Source: VAZQ01 sp963758945
GTDB taxonomy: Bacteria > Pseudomonadota > Alphaproteobacteria > Rhizobiales > Xanthobacteraceae
Direction of reading: 5' to 3'
DNA length: 64,000 nt
Assembly (NCBI GenBank): GCA_963758945.1
Contig: CAVWXY010000009.1
Coordinates: forward strand, 1 to 64,000
The translations under genes and the position numbers were made by a program. Below the pieces are notes generated by a model, which had not been told where the DNA came from, did no database searches, and saw nothing but the letters and a program-made list of their open reading frames with translations. Shown here piece after piece: positions 1-7,087 of this stretch (position 1 is the first letter of the stretch; each line of letters starts with the position of its first letter).

Positions 1-295
1 GCCGCACCACGCCATCGGTGGCGGGGTCGGGTTTGGTTTCCACGATCTGTTTCAACTTTTGTTTCTGTTCGGGCGACAGTTTCGGGCTAGGGCCGGGAGC
101 TTTGGCGTTGATCAGTCCCGCAGGACCCTCGGCGTTGAAGCGGTGCACCCAATCGCGCAACGTCTGCGATCCATGGCTCCAATCTCGGCGGCCGCCTCAC
201 GGCTCATCCCGTCGAGAACCGCCGCAAGCGACAATCGCCAACAGCCTCAGCTCGCCCGCATTAAAGTCCGTGCGCAATGGCACCGCCGCACCCAT
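1..295 (-). pseudogene. IS630-family transposase, N-terminal fragment, frameshifted
   Basis: On the minus strand from an ATG at 295 the translation gives the helix-turn-helix start of an IS630-type transposase (LRTDFNAGELRLLA, then DGMSREAAA and TLRDWVHRFNAEGPAGL). It runs off the window edge while still coding (KLKQIVETKPDPATDG). The reading has to change frame near 230 and again near 168, one base gained and one lost, so this copy cannot give an intact protein. The catalytic DDE part lies outside the window. It marks the left end of the accessory region. Family assignment is from recognised motifs only. Confidence 0.7.
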
Positions 296-395
296 CGCCC
301 CCTCGCGAATCATTCCCGCTCACGAGGCATCGAATCACAGACCCAGGGGCAAGGGAATCCGGGGCAAACAGAGTCACCTTCAATGAAGGTTGGTA

Positions 396-950
396 TTATG
401 CGGCGGCCGCAGGCGCGGCCGCCGCGGAAGGGGGGCGGCTGATCCGCTGCACCGTGCCGGGGTCAACCCCAAACCGCATGGCGATCTTGCGCACGCCGGG
501 CCTTCCAGGAGTCGCCAGGACCTTCCTGATGCGCTCCTCGAGCTCGGGAGCTATCGGCGGCCGTCCGAGGCGTTTCCCCTCGCTCCTGGCCCGCGCAAGG
601 CCGGCACGAACTCGTTCCTGGATCATTGCCCGTTCGAACTCGGCGAACACGCCCATCATCTGAAACATCGCCTTGCCGGCGGGCGTCGTTGTGTCGAGCC
701 CCTGCTGGTGCAGGAATAGATCGACCTTCAGCGCGTGCAGTTCGGAGAGGAAGCCCACCAGGTCTTGCAGGCTACGGCCGAGGCGGATGGCGAGGATCAA
801 ACGGCCAGGGGGCGGCATGGGGGACAGCGTGACCAGTTCGCTCGCCCGCAGCCCGTGCCGGTAACAGATCAGGATCATCACGCTGTCGCGATGACCGTGG
901 CGGTTGCCACGCGCGGCCTCGATCAATTTCTCGACCTCGCGCTCGGTCAA
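396..950 (-). CDS. Chimeric recombinase ORF (tyrosine-recombinase piece fused to serine-recombinase C-terminus)
   Basis: A 184-aa ORF stitched from three sources. Residues 1-42 match the start of a tyrosine-recombinase catalytic domain, including the GLRASELVTL stretch that carries the first catalytic arginine. Residues 43-55 (MPPPGRLILAIR) match the start of the small protein at 6424-6660. From about residue 57 (LGRSLQDLVGF) to the end it is the C-terminal two thirds of the serine recombinase at 5625-6257, with two conservative changes over about 115 residues. The serine nucleophile region is missing and only one tyrosine-recombinase active-site residue is present, so it should have no recombinase activity. 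The C-terminal HTH (KIAMRFGVDPGTVQRISR) is intact and could still bind DNA. It may simply be rearrangement scrap that stayed open. Confidence 0.6.
   Translation of the reverse strand: MTEREVEKLIEAARGNRHGHRDSVMILICYRHGLRASELVTLSPMPPPGRLILAIRLGRSLQDLVGFLSELHALKVDLFLHQQGLDTTTPAGKAMFQMMGVFAEFERAMIQERVRAGLARARSEGKRLGRPPIAPELEERIRKVLATPGRPGVRKIAMRFGVDPGTVQRISRPPSAAAAPAAAA
433..779. repeat. 347-bp direct repeat, copy 1
   Basis: Positions 433-779 align without gaps to 5674-6020 at a constant offset of 5241, with only scattered base differences. It is the C-terminal part of the serine recombinase. The homology stops at the shared bases GGCTACGGCC. The two direct copies bracket the IS4 element and the RNA polymerase gene, so homologous recombination between them would delete about 5.2 kb. 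Confidence 0.9.
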
Positions 951-1425
951 AGTGCTCGCGCGTGCGCAGTCGCGAGTGCAAGGATCGCGGCAAAAGCGAC
1001 CGTCTTGCTGAGCCGTCTCGCTATCATGACCTTACCCTAACACGTTGTCCCACGGCGGACGGACAATTCACGCCTTAAATATGACGAAAAGTTCCCCGCG
1101 ACGGGTTAGTTGAAAACAGTCGCCGTTTCAAAGGCTTGGAGGGGTTAATTACGGTTTGCCGGCAATGTTCTGTCCATCAACCCGCACAGCATGCTTCAGT
1201 AGTCCATTGAAGGGGCGGGGACGTGACGGTAGCGAGCGAGCCGGGCAGGCTCGGTCTTTACCGTGCCCCTGCCGGCCGGCGCAGACACCTAGATTTATTT
1301 GACAGCACGGAATCACGCGGCCCACCCGGCGACAAGCGCTATGGCAGCGACAACATTCGTGACGACTTGGCAGACCGTGCGGGTTCGAACCTCGCATTTT
1401 GGAAATCCCTCATGAAAAGCCCAGA
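951..1425. other. Interval without a convincing gene
   Basis: On the minus strand a 27-codon ORF from about 1027 runs into the start of the chimeric recombinase and looks like its missing upstream part, separated by a stop. The rest (1030-1425) contains no ORF with recognisable features. Bases 1379-1395 form a tRNA T-arm-like stem-loop, but no tRNA body surrounds it. Confidence 0.5.
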
Positions 1426-1626
1426 TCAAGGCCGGGTTAGCTTCTTGGTGGCGCTCTCTCGCGCTGCGGATGAGCAATACTCGATAAACCGAGCGGGAAG
1501 TTCCGGGTAGGCGACGCACAGTTCCTTGATACGCTCGTCGATAATTACTTGCGACGCCCAGTGTAGCCGCTCAAGGCCCTGCATGATGGCGTCCAATCGC
1601 TTTGTGGCTTCCATTCGATGGTTCAC
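1426..1626 (-). CDS. Small hypothetical protein overlapping the original RNA polymerase stop
   Basis: A 66-aa ORF starting at GTG (1626), followed by N-H-R-M-E-A-T-K-R. Not recognised; it is helix-rich and ends in a basic tail (TKKLTRP). Before the IS4 insertion, the end of the polymerase gene would have read AAG-TGA-ACC, so the polymerase stop TGA overlapped this GTG as GTGA, a layout typical of translational coupling. The IS now separates the two genes by 1.3 kb, although the target duplication preserves the GTG and the bases before it. The overlap is what argues that this is a real gene. An in-frame ATG lies three codons further in. Confidence 0.5.
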   Translation of the reverse strand: MNHRMEATKRLDAIMQGLERLHWASQVIIDERIKELCVAYPELPARFIEYCSSAARESATKKLTRP

Positions 1627-1632
1627 TTGAAA
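1624..1632. repeat. 9-bp target-site duplication of the IS4 element (left)
   Basis: CACTTGAAA at 1624-1632 is repeated exactly at 2959-2967, directly outside the two terminal inverted repeats. It is the footprint of a single, apparently undisturbed insertion. Confidence 0.92.
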
Positions 1633-2958
1633 CAGTAGTGTCCGGTTAAAACTCGAACAATTTCAACTGCCTGTCGGAGATAAGGTTGTTTTCGACCGGA
1701 TCGACGCGCTTGAAGGCTTGTTGCAGCGGCAATTTCTCGAAGAGCGTCAGCGACAAAATCTGTAGCAGCGTATGCAGGGTCACATCCAGGCGAAGTTGCT
1801 TTTTGATGATCGCCACCAGCACATAGACGCTGATGGCAATCCAGATTTGCGTCCGGACGGCGTTCTCCGAGGTGCCGTAGAAGCGTTTGATGCGCAGGTG
1901 TTGCTTGATCCACTTGAAAAACAGCTCCACCTGCCATCGGCACCGGTACAGGGCGCAAATGGTCAGCGCCGGCAGCGCAAACTGATTGGTCAGAAACACG
2001 AGGGTCTTGCCAGTTTCGGGATCGCGATAGCGGATGCGGCGCAAGTGGCCGGGGTAGTCCTTGGAGGCATAGAAGCCGTTGAGCACGATGGTCTGATCGC
2101 AGATGAGCCCCGTATCGCGGTTCACCGGCGCCGAGTACAGGCGTCGCGCATCGAGATTTCGCTTGGCGCGGGTGACGAAGAATTCCTCCCGCCTGATCCA
2201 TCGCGTAGAGCCGCTCGAAGTCCAGGTAACCCCGATCCATGATGTAGAAGGCGCCGGCTTCGATGAGCAGCAGGTCCAACACATTGACATCGTGCACCTT
2301 GCCGTCGGAGATGTGGATGAAGGTGGGGATCGCGCCTCGAAGATCGAGCAGCGTGTGCAACTTCACTGCTGCTTTTGTCGAGCGAAACGGCGCCCACGGG
2401 AACATCGACAGGCAGAGATCGATAGTCGTGGCATCGAGCGCATACACAGTATTGGCCAACTCCACGCCGAAGTCCTCGCCGACGTAGAGCGCGCGGGCCT
2501 TGAAGATCAGCCGCTGGGCCAACTCGAAGTATATGCGCCAGTCGCGCAACTCGTTTGCGTCAGCCAGCGTCGAGCGTGCGACCGCCGCGCCGATGCCCAT
2601 ATGATAGAGCTTGCCGGCTTGAGCCCCCAGACAGACCTCGATATCGCGCAAGCTCTCGCGGTAGGTCAGCTGCGCGAAAGCCATGACGCGAAACTGCTCG
2701 GCGCAACTGAGACTGCGCGTCCGGTGATCACCGCCGTAATGATCCACGATGCGATGGAAAGTCTTCCATGGCAGGAAATCCATGACCTGCGCGAACAGGG
2801 TCTTGCCGACGTACATGGCAACTCCGGGGTGGCGAAATCCCGGACGCTAGCCCAACACGCCATTTTCAATTCAAGTCGGGGACACCAGTCGGAGCCAAAA
2901 AAAGCCCGTCACAATTGCCTTTTCCGGCAACACCCTTCAACTTAACCGGACACTACTG
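1633..2958 (-). mobile_element. IS4-family insertion sequence (1326 bp)
   Basis: The ends are perfect 17-bp inverted repeats, CAGTAGTGTCCGGTTAA at 1633-1649 and its complement at 2942-2958, flanked by 9-bp direct repeats. One transposase gene fills the element on the minus strand. Length, end sequence and transposase type fit the IS4 group. The clean duplication shows it moved in as a unit. It now carries a frameshifted transposase, so it could move again only with enzyme supplied in trans. Confidence 0.92.
1646..2816 (-). pseudogene. IS4-family DDE transposase, frameshifted
   Basis: Starting at the ATG at 2816, the first frame gives the N-terminal part with the first Asp (YALDATTIDLCLS) and second Asp (YIMDRGYLDF). 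Near 2186-2190 one extra C in the run on the plus strand throws it out of frame. The rest continues in another frame with the IS4 signature Y-(2)-R-(3)-E-(6)-K (YRCRWQVELFFKWIKQHL) and ends at LKLFEF. Joined, it would be about 389 aa, normal for the family. IS4 elements are not known for programmed frameshifting, so this is probably an inactivating change or a base-calling error. Confidence 0.88.
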
Positions 2959-5111
2959 CACTTGAAACAATATTCACTCCTTTGTAGGTCAAACAGATCG
3001 AGCTTTCCGGGTGCGGGAATAGCAAGACCGTTCGGGGCCAGATTTTGCTCCCACAATCGGGTAAGCGGATCGTAGCACAAGTACATCAAGGTCATTTCCC
3101 TTCGTATGATTTGCTGGAACCGCGTGACCTGTGGCGCCGTCGTCCCATAACAGTCATGCACGGTCACAACATCGGTGATGCCTTCTGCAACGGCGGCATT
3201 TATCGACCGGATCAAATGTGCGGCGTCGAGGCTGTGAACGAGATTGGCAGGTGCAGAGTCCTTCGCCTTCCTCTTTAGAATTTTCGATTGGTGGCCGTCG
3301 GCCACGCGATAAGTGACCGGTTCGCCCCGGAGCAGCAACTCCACCCGCTGAACGTTGGGCTTGTAATACCGATTGCTGACGGGAAGTCCGGTTGGGCTGC
3401 CCCAGTTCAACGGCAGATTTGCCTCGTTGCAGTAGTCGGCAAGCGCCCGCATAAAATCCATTGCCTTGGCAGGACGCCTGAGCAGCATTTGCGCGGCTCT
3501 CAGAGCTGTCTTCGCGAGATATAGAGCCTGCCGCCACGTAGGCCGCACATGGTTCTCGCAGGCGTCGATGATCTGGGCCGTTGCGCCCCTCTCGGTCACG
3601 CCGTAGCTGAACGTCATGATCGGCTGCTTGAGAATATCGCGAGTGATGCCCCGTTCGAGCCACCAAATGGCCTCCTCGTCGTCGGCGGCCCCAAGCAACA
3701 TCCTCACGGCATGTGTGACGGTGTCATACAGATCGTAGATTTCCTCGCTGTCGGTCAGATTGACCAAGCGCCCACTCTCCTCGTCTCGCGTCATGAGCGC
3801 GAGATGCTGGATTCCATTGCACGAACCGTCGAGAAGGACAGGCAGGCGAGTTATGAAGTTCGGGTCCTTTTGAGCGGCATCAAGCTCTATGCAGGCCGCC
3901 ACGAGACTGAACGGGTCTTTCGCACCCTTCCATAGGTTCACGGTCCCAATCGGGTCCTCCGCAACGCGCCGGATCAGTTCTCGGTTCTCAAATACCCAGT
4001 CGCAGCGGGCGCGCCATGTTCCCTTCTGGCCGTAGGCATTGGCGGCGGCAATCTCTACCCACCAAACGCTGTCGCCAACCGGCTGACCATTGGCGAACAG
4101 AAACAGGGAGCGGACATGGTCTTCGCGGGCGAAGTTGAAATGAGGCAGAGGGTTGATCCGCCCTCGAAAATCGCAGCGTAGCTGCGTCCAGAAGGTTCTT
4201 CCGACAAGATACTTGGCCACAGCAACATCGCGGAGCACCGTCTCGCGCCTAACGCGCTTCCCAATCACCTCTCCATCGGGGCCTCGTCCGCCCCCTTCTT
4301 TAAGGCCAGCGAACTTGCGCACCACGGGCAACATGCGCTCGTTGATCGTCCACGGCACTCGCTGCAAGGCGTTCACACCGTCGGCGTGCTGGTTGATCGA
4401 CCCGTCGGCGAATGCCAACTCAATCTCCGCCACCGTGGCAGGGTGACTGTCTTGTAAAAAAGTGGCCGTGCCGTTGCGCCATCCCGTCCAATACTGGGGG
4501 CGCTTGAGACTCGGCAGATAGAAGGGATGCCTGTTGATTAGCTCCTCGCGGAGGAGATCGACGGCCTTCTGGTGTTCGTATGCAATCTTCGGAAAGCCGC
4601 GTTCGTCGAAATCAAAGAAGTCGAGCGAGGTTGCGCAGTCTAGAAGCCAATTCCCGGCGGCAACGCAGTCACGTTCCGACCAATCAAGCCGCCGGAACCG
4701 CCACAGGGCGGAACGCTTGTGCTTTGCGGCCTTGACGTACTCGTGGGCGGCCGGACAGTCCGTAAGCAGGCGCGTTAGTTCCAGCTGGTCGCGCAAATCG
4801 CGACCAATCGTCAGGCAGATTTTCATGCGCGCCGACTTGTCGTCCGGGTCCCAGCCGGTATCGATCTTGTTGAGCAGCGCGCTAACGGCAATGAGCGCTA
4901 GTTGGTCAGGCGGTAGCTGCCGGACGACCCGCTCAAGCCCCTTCGGACATCGTGGCGCGTCCTCGCTGAATATGTATTCCGTGAGGGGCGGCACGATTTG
5001 GCTGCATACCTCCCTTCCGAGTTCAGTCTGGGCGTAAGTCCGGTTTCTAATACTGCGCTCAAATCGGCGCCGGGTTCGGCGCTTTACGATCAAATCCACG
5101 CCAAGCCTCAC
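2937..5111 (-). CDS. Single-subunit (T7-like) DNA-directed RNA polymerase
   Basis: 724 aa, starting at GTG 5111 behind a GAGGA ribosome site. The polymerase core is complete: CDFRGR (about 313-318); the first metal-binding Asp in LLDGSCNGIQH (D428, like T7 D537); R491, K495 and Y503 in the KQPIMTFSYG helix with the same spacing as T7 R627/K631/Y639; NLVHSLDAAHL (like T7 H784); and the second catalytic Asp in VHDCYGT (D653, like T7 D812). A WGSPTGLPV segment precedes the promoter-recognition region. It is about 160 residues shorter than T7 RNA polymerase (883 aa), mostly at the N-terminus. The IS4 insertion replaced the original stop after ...RSEYCFK with seven codons from the IS end. It should transcribe the element from its own promoters. 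No phage head, tail or lysis genes are nearby. Confidence 0.93.
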   Translation of the reverse strand: MRLGVDLIVKRRTRRRFERSIRNRTYAQTELGREVCSQIVPPLTEYIFSEDAPRCPKGLERVVRQLPPDQLALIAVSALLNKIDTGWDPDDKSARMKICLTIGRDLRDQLELTRLLTDCPAAHEYVKAAKHKRSALWRFRRLDWSERDCVAAGNWLLDCATSLDFFDFDERGFPKIAYEHQKAVDLLREELINRHPFYLPSLKRPQYWTGWRNGTATFLQDSHPATVAEIELAFADGSINQHADGVNALQRVPWTINERMLPVVRKFAGLKEGGGRGPDGEVIGKRVRRETVLRDVAVAKYLVGRTFWTQLRCDFRGRINPLPHFNFAREDHVRSLFLFANGQPVGDSVWWVEIAAANAYGQKGTWRARCDWVFENRELIRRVAEDPIGTVNLWKGAKDPFSLVAACIELDAAQKDPNFITRLPVLLDGSCNGIQHLALMTRDEESGRLVNLTDSEEIYDLYDTVTHAVRMLLGAADDEEAIWWLERGITRDILKQPIMTFSYGVTERGATAQIIDACENHVRPTWRQALYLAKTALRAAQMLLRRPAKAMDFMRALADYCNEANLPLNWGSPTGLPVSNRYYKPNVQRVELLLRGEPVTYRVADGHQSKILKRKAKDSAPANLVHSLDAAHLIRSINAAVAEGITDVVTVHDCYGTTAPQVTRFQQIIRREMTLMYLCYDPLTRLWEQNLAPNGLAIPAPGKLDLFDLQRSEYCFKCSSVRLS
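2959..2967. repeat. 9-bp target-site duplication of the IS4 element (right)
   Basis: CACTTGAAA, the partner of 1624-1632. On the minus strand it encodes the FK of the original polymerase C-terminus. The A that completed the TGA stop now lies on the far side of the IS. Confidence 0.92.
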
Positions 5112-5158
5112 TTTTCCTCATAGGTTACGGTCAAATTTGCGTAAGCTATTGAAAACAT

Positions 5159-5219
5159 TGGGAGCGAGCTAAAAAGCCTCAAAATAATGCCCTTGGCCGC
5201 TCCCGTTGTGATAGGCTTT
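5159..5219 (-). promoter_or_regulatory. Inverted repeats upstream of the RNA polymerase gene
   Basis: Between the polymerase start and the Cys4 ORF lie two interleaved inverted repeats: GGGAGCG with CGCTCCC, and AAAGCCT with AGGCTTT. They could form alternative hairpins in the leader or act as operators. No sigma-70 promoter stands out clearly. Confidence 0.35.
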
Positions 5220-5288
5220 ATTCGCCTTTCTAGCTACGTTTTTAGCGGATGTCTGGCTTGCGCAATGCATCCCTAGCCCAAGGTAGGC

Positions 5289-5471
5289 TCACCATGTTAG
5301 CGTTACAACAGCACATGCTCGGTGCGCGGCAATGCGGCAACGGGGGCTGCAATATCGGGCTGTCCGGCGGCGGGGCTCAAAGCGGGTTTGGCAGGTTGCG
5401 CAAGCTATCAAGTCAATCTCCAACGGTTGCAATCGGCACGCTTTGAAAAAGCCCCTAAGCAGGGGTACCAA
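5289..5471 (-). CDS. Small Cys4 zinc-binding protein
   Basis: Up to 60 aa. The core is CATCQTRFEP, then RYCSPRC: four cysteines in C-x2-C...C-x3-C spacing with a basic centre and tail. This resembles small zinc-ribbon proteins common in phages and plasmids that bind nucleic acid. The first ATG lies inside a terminator hairpin, so translation more likely starts at a TTG a few codons before the first cysteine pair. It is the gene immediately upstream of the RNA polymerase and on the same strand, so the two may share a transcript. Partner or target is unknown. Confidence 0.55.
   Translation of the reverse strand: MVPLLRGFFKACRLQPLEIDLIACATCQTRFEPRRRTARYCSPRCRIAAHRACAVVTLTW
5446..5465 (-). terminator. 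Rho-independent terminator after the serine recombinase
   Basis: On the minus strand the stem CCCCT/AGGGG with loop GCTT (5452-5465) is followed by CTTTTT. It lies 160 bp after the recombinase stop and in front of the Cys4/polymerase pair, separating two transcription units. A near copy follows the primase gene at 7023-7041. Confidence 0.7.
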
Positions 5472-5624
5472 AAAAAATTTGGGAGGGGTACGTTAAAGAG
5501 GGAAATGATGGCTCCTGCTCCACCGCCCGGGTCTTCGCCCAGCGAAGGGTACCCCCGGGGGCCTTTTTTCGTCATCCGTCTTTTTTGCCTGCGGCCAACG
5601 CATCCTCTCATTTCCGCTTTCCCC

Positions 5625-6257
5625 TCACGCGGCAGCCGCGCTTGCCTCGCCTAACGGCGCTGCTGCGCGGAAAGGGCGGCTGATCCGCTGCACCGTGCCG
5701 GGGTCAACCCCAAACCGCATGGCGATCTTGCGCACGCCGGGCCTTCCAGGAGTCGCCAGGACCTTCCTGATGCGCTCCTCGAGCTCGGGAGCTATCGGCG
5801 GTCGTCCGAGGCGCTTCCCCTCGCTCTTGGCCCGCGCTAGGCCAGCACGGACTCGTTCCTGGATCATGGCGCGCTCGAACTCAGCAAACACGCCCATCAT
5901 CTGAAACATCGCCTTGCCGGCGGGCGTCGTGGTGTCGAGGCCCTGTTGGTGCAGGAATAGATCGATCTTCAGCGCGTGCAGCTCGGAAAGGAAGCCCACC
6001 AGGTCTTGCAGGCTACGGCCAAGCCGATCCACCGACCAGGCCATGATCACGTCAAACTGCCGCTTGGCGGCGTCCCGGCAAAGCGCGTCGAATGCGGGGC
6101 GCTTGTCGCGGCCCTTGGCGCCGCTGATGCCGTGATCCTTGTAGACCTTGGTGATCTCACAACCCATGCGGCCGGCAATCTCACGAAGCTCGCGCTCCTG
6201 ATTGGCGGTCATCTGATCCAAAGTAGAGACGCGAAGGTAGAGAACAGCGCGTTTCAT
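5625..6257 (-). CDS. Serine recombinase (resolvase/invertase family)
   Basis: 210 aa from the ATG at 6257 (MKRAVLYLRVST). Residues 1-140 form the catalytic domain with the nucleophile serine in YLRVS and the arginine motif VDRLGRSLQDL. A long helix with the EFERAMIQERVRAGL signature follows, and a C-terminal HTH (KIAMRFGVDPGTVQRIS) binds the recombination site. All expected active-site residues are present. An upstream ATG at 6296 is in frame, but MKRAVLYLRVS is the typical family start. It is either the element's resolvase or an inversion/excision enzyme. Its C-terminal two thirds are duplicated at 433-779. Confidence 0.93.
   Translation of the reverse strand: MKRAVLYLRVSTLDQMTANQERELREIAGRMGCEITKVYKDHGISGAKGRDKRPAFDALCRDAAKRQFDVIMAWSVDRLGRSLQDLVGFLSELHALKIDLFLHQQGLDTTTPAGKAMFQMMGVFAEFERAMIQERVRAGLARAKSEGKRLGRPPIAPELEERIRKVLATPGRPGVRKIAMRFGVDPGTVQRISRPFRAAAPLGEASAAAA
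5674..6020. repeat. 347-bp direct repeat, copy 2
   Basis: The source copy of the repeat at 433-779, inside the intact serine recombinase. See copy 1 for extent. Confidence 0.9.
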
Positions 6258-6298
6258 GGCCCAAGCCCTTCCATGTTGTCGATGGGAGAATGCCATAG

Positions 6299-6331
6299 CG
6301 TGTATGAAAAACCAACCTGTTTTTCACACGG
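6299..6331. promoter_or_regulatory. Imperfect palindrome upstream of the serine recombinase (res-like site or operator)
   Basis: CGTGTATGAAAAAC and GTTTTTCACACGG face each other across six bases, 42-74 bp upstream of the recombinase ATG. Dimer-binding crossover sites of resolvases are palindromes of about this size (28-34 bp) and often lie beside the gene. A repressor operator is the alternative. Confidence 0.45.
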
Positions 6332-6423
6332 AAAATAGTGGCCTCGAACAGGGCCGTTTTGTTGACGTTTCGCCAGCCGATTTTCGAGGGGTTTATTCGT
6401 ACACCGTGCTCAAGCATAACAAA

Positions 6424-6660
6424 TCAGTCCGACTTGTTGCCTAGGCGCCACACACAGCCGGCAGGCCATGCCCTTTGCACCCGCACCAGCCCGACGCGCT
6501 CGGCAGCTCGACGCAGGGCGCGGTACCGGTTGTTGCGCTTCTTGCGATCCCTCGGTAGCCCGCGTGGCCACGCCCACGCCGCAAGCTCTTGTGAGGTTAG
6601 CTCGGCCTTCACGCGCAATGCGCGGCGGATGGCTAGGACAAGGCGGCCGGGTGGTGGCAT
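6424..6660 (-). CDS. Small basic hypothetical protein
   Basis: 78 aa, starting MPPPGRLVLAIRRALRVKAE. The middle part (DRKKRNNRYRALRRAAERVG) is strongly basic and probably helical, so a nucleic-acid-binding role is plausible, but the family is not recognised. Its first dozen codons recur inside the chimeric recombinase at 396-950, so this gene took part in the rearrangement. It follows the 37-codon ORF at 6678-6791 by 17 bp and precedes the serine recombinase. Confidence 0.5.
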   Translation of the reverse strand: MPPPGRLVLAIRRALRVKAELTSQELAAWAWPRGLPRDRKKRNNRYRALRRAAERVGLVRVQRAWPAGCVWRLGNKSD

Positions 6661-6677
6661 GGGAGACCTATGCGGGG

Positions 6678-6791
6678 TTAGCGGGTATCGGCGACGATGC
6701 GCGCGTGGCTCAGGTCGAGGGTGCTAACCACGCCGCCGAGACGCAGCGCCCTGGCAACTCCCCGCTGCACGCGGCCATAACCATTCTTCAT
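6678..6791 (-). CDS. Small ORF (37 aa), possibly a truncated winged-helix protein
   Basis: The ORF starts MKNGYGRVQRGVARALR and continues GGVVSTLDLSHARIV. The arrangement YGxVQRxVxxAL followed by an STxDLA-like helix recalls small phage winged-helix proteins that are normally longer. A TAA cuts this one at 37 residues, and the next ORF starts 17 bp further on in another frame, so the two may be halves of one broken gene. Confidence 0.4.
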   Translation of the reverse strand: MKNGYGRVQRGVARALRLGGVVSTLDLSHARIVADTR

Positions 6792-6893
6792 GACGGACAA
6801 ACCATAGAGTTTCGTGGATTTTGGTGAGGGCTGCACACGCCGTCCGGGAGGCGCCCTTTATGTGGGATGTAAAAGCTTAATGATTTCAATGCT

Positions 6894-7086
6894 TCCCACA
6901 CAAACCAGACAACCCAGACGAAATTGACAAATTTGTTCTGACGCTTTTTGCCACGCCGGTCAGTTTCCTTTCGCTGCTGTAATCTCTTTATATTTTCGTA
7001 TGGTTTATCTGGTTTATCTGGGAAAAGCCCCTAAAATGGGGGGTTCTTGATCCCATACGAAAAATGGCGGTCTGGTTTGTGTGGGA
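6894..7086. repeat. Iteron-like, AT-rich segment framed by a 16-bp inverted repeat (candidate replication origin)
   Basis: A perfect 16-bp inverted repeat (TCCCACACAAACCAGA at 6894-6909, complement at 7071-7086) encloses an AT-rich non-coding stretch. TCTGGTTT-type motifs recur there: in both repeat arms, and twice in tandem as GGTTTATCT at 7002-7019. The right arm ends one base before the primase stop codon. Repeats of a short motif next to AT-rich DNA and beside a replication protein gene are the usual look of an iteron origin. Binding sites for the element's own RNA polymerase are another possibility. Confidence 0.5.
7023..7041 (-). terminator. Rho-independent terminator of the primase-helicase gene
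   Basis: On the minus strand CCCC-ATTTTA-GGGG (7028-7041) is followed by CTTTTCCC, about 50 bp after the primase stop. It resembles the terminator at 5446-5465 and lies within the putative origin segment. Confidence 0.6.
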
Positions 7087-7087
7087 G

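Noticed and set aside
1379..1395. tRNA T-arm-like sequence GCGGGTTCGAACCTCGC
   Set aside because: A five-base stem and a TTCGAAC loop fit a T-arm, but upstream there is no D-arm, anticodon arm or matching acceptor strand, and no CCA follows at the right spot. It could be a chance match or a tiny tRNA scrap, not a gene.
2100..2200. Programmed frameshifting in the IS4 transposase
   Set aside because: The break has no slippery heptamer with a stimulatory structure that I can see, and IS4-type transposases are normally a single frame. A simple one-base gain explains it.
5540..5580. GGGTACCCCCGGGGGCC followed by T6 on the plus strand
   Set aside because: Resembles an intrinsic terminator, but no plus-strand gene ends before it and the stem would have no loop.
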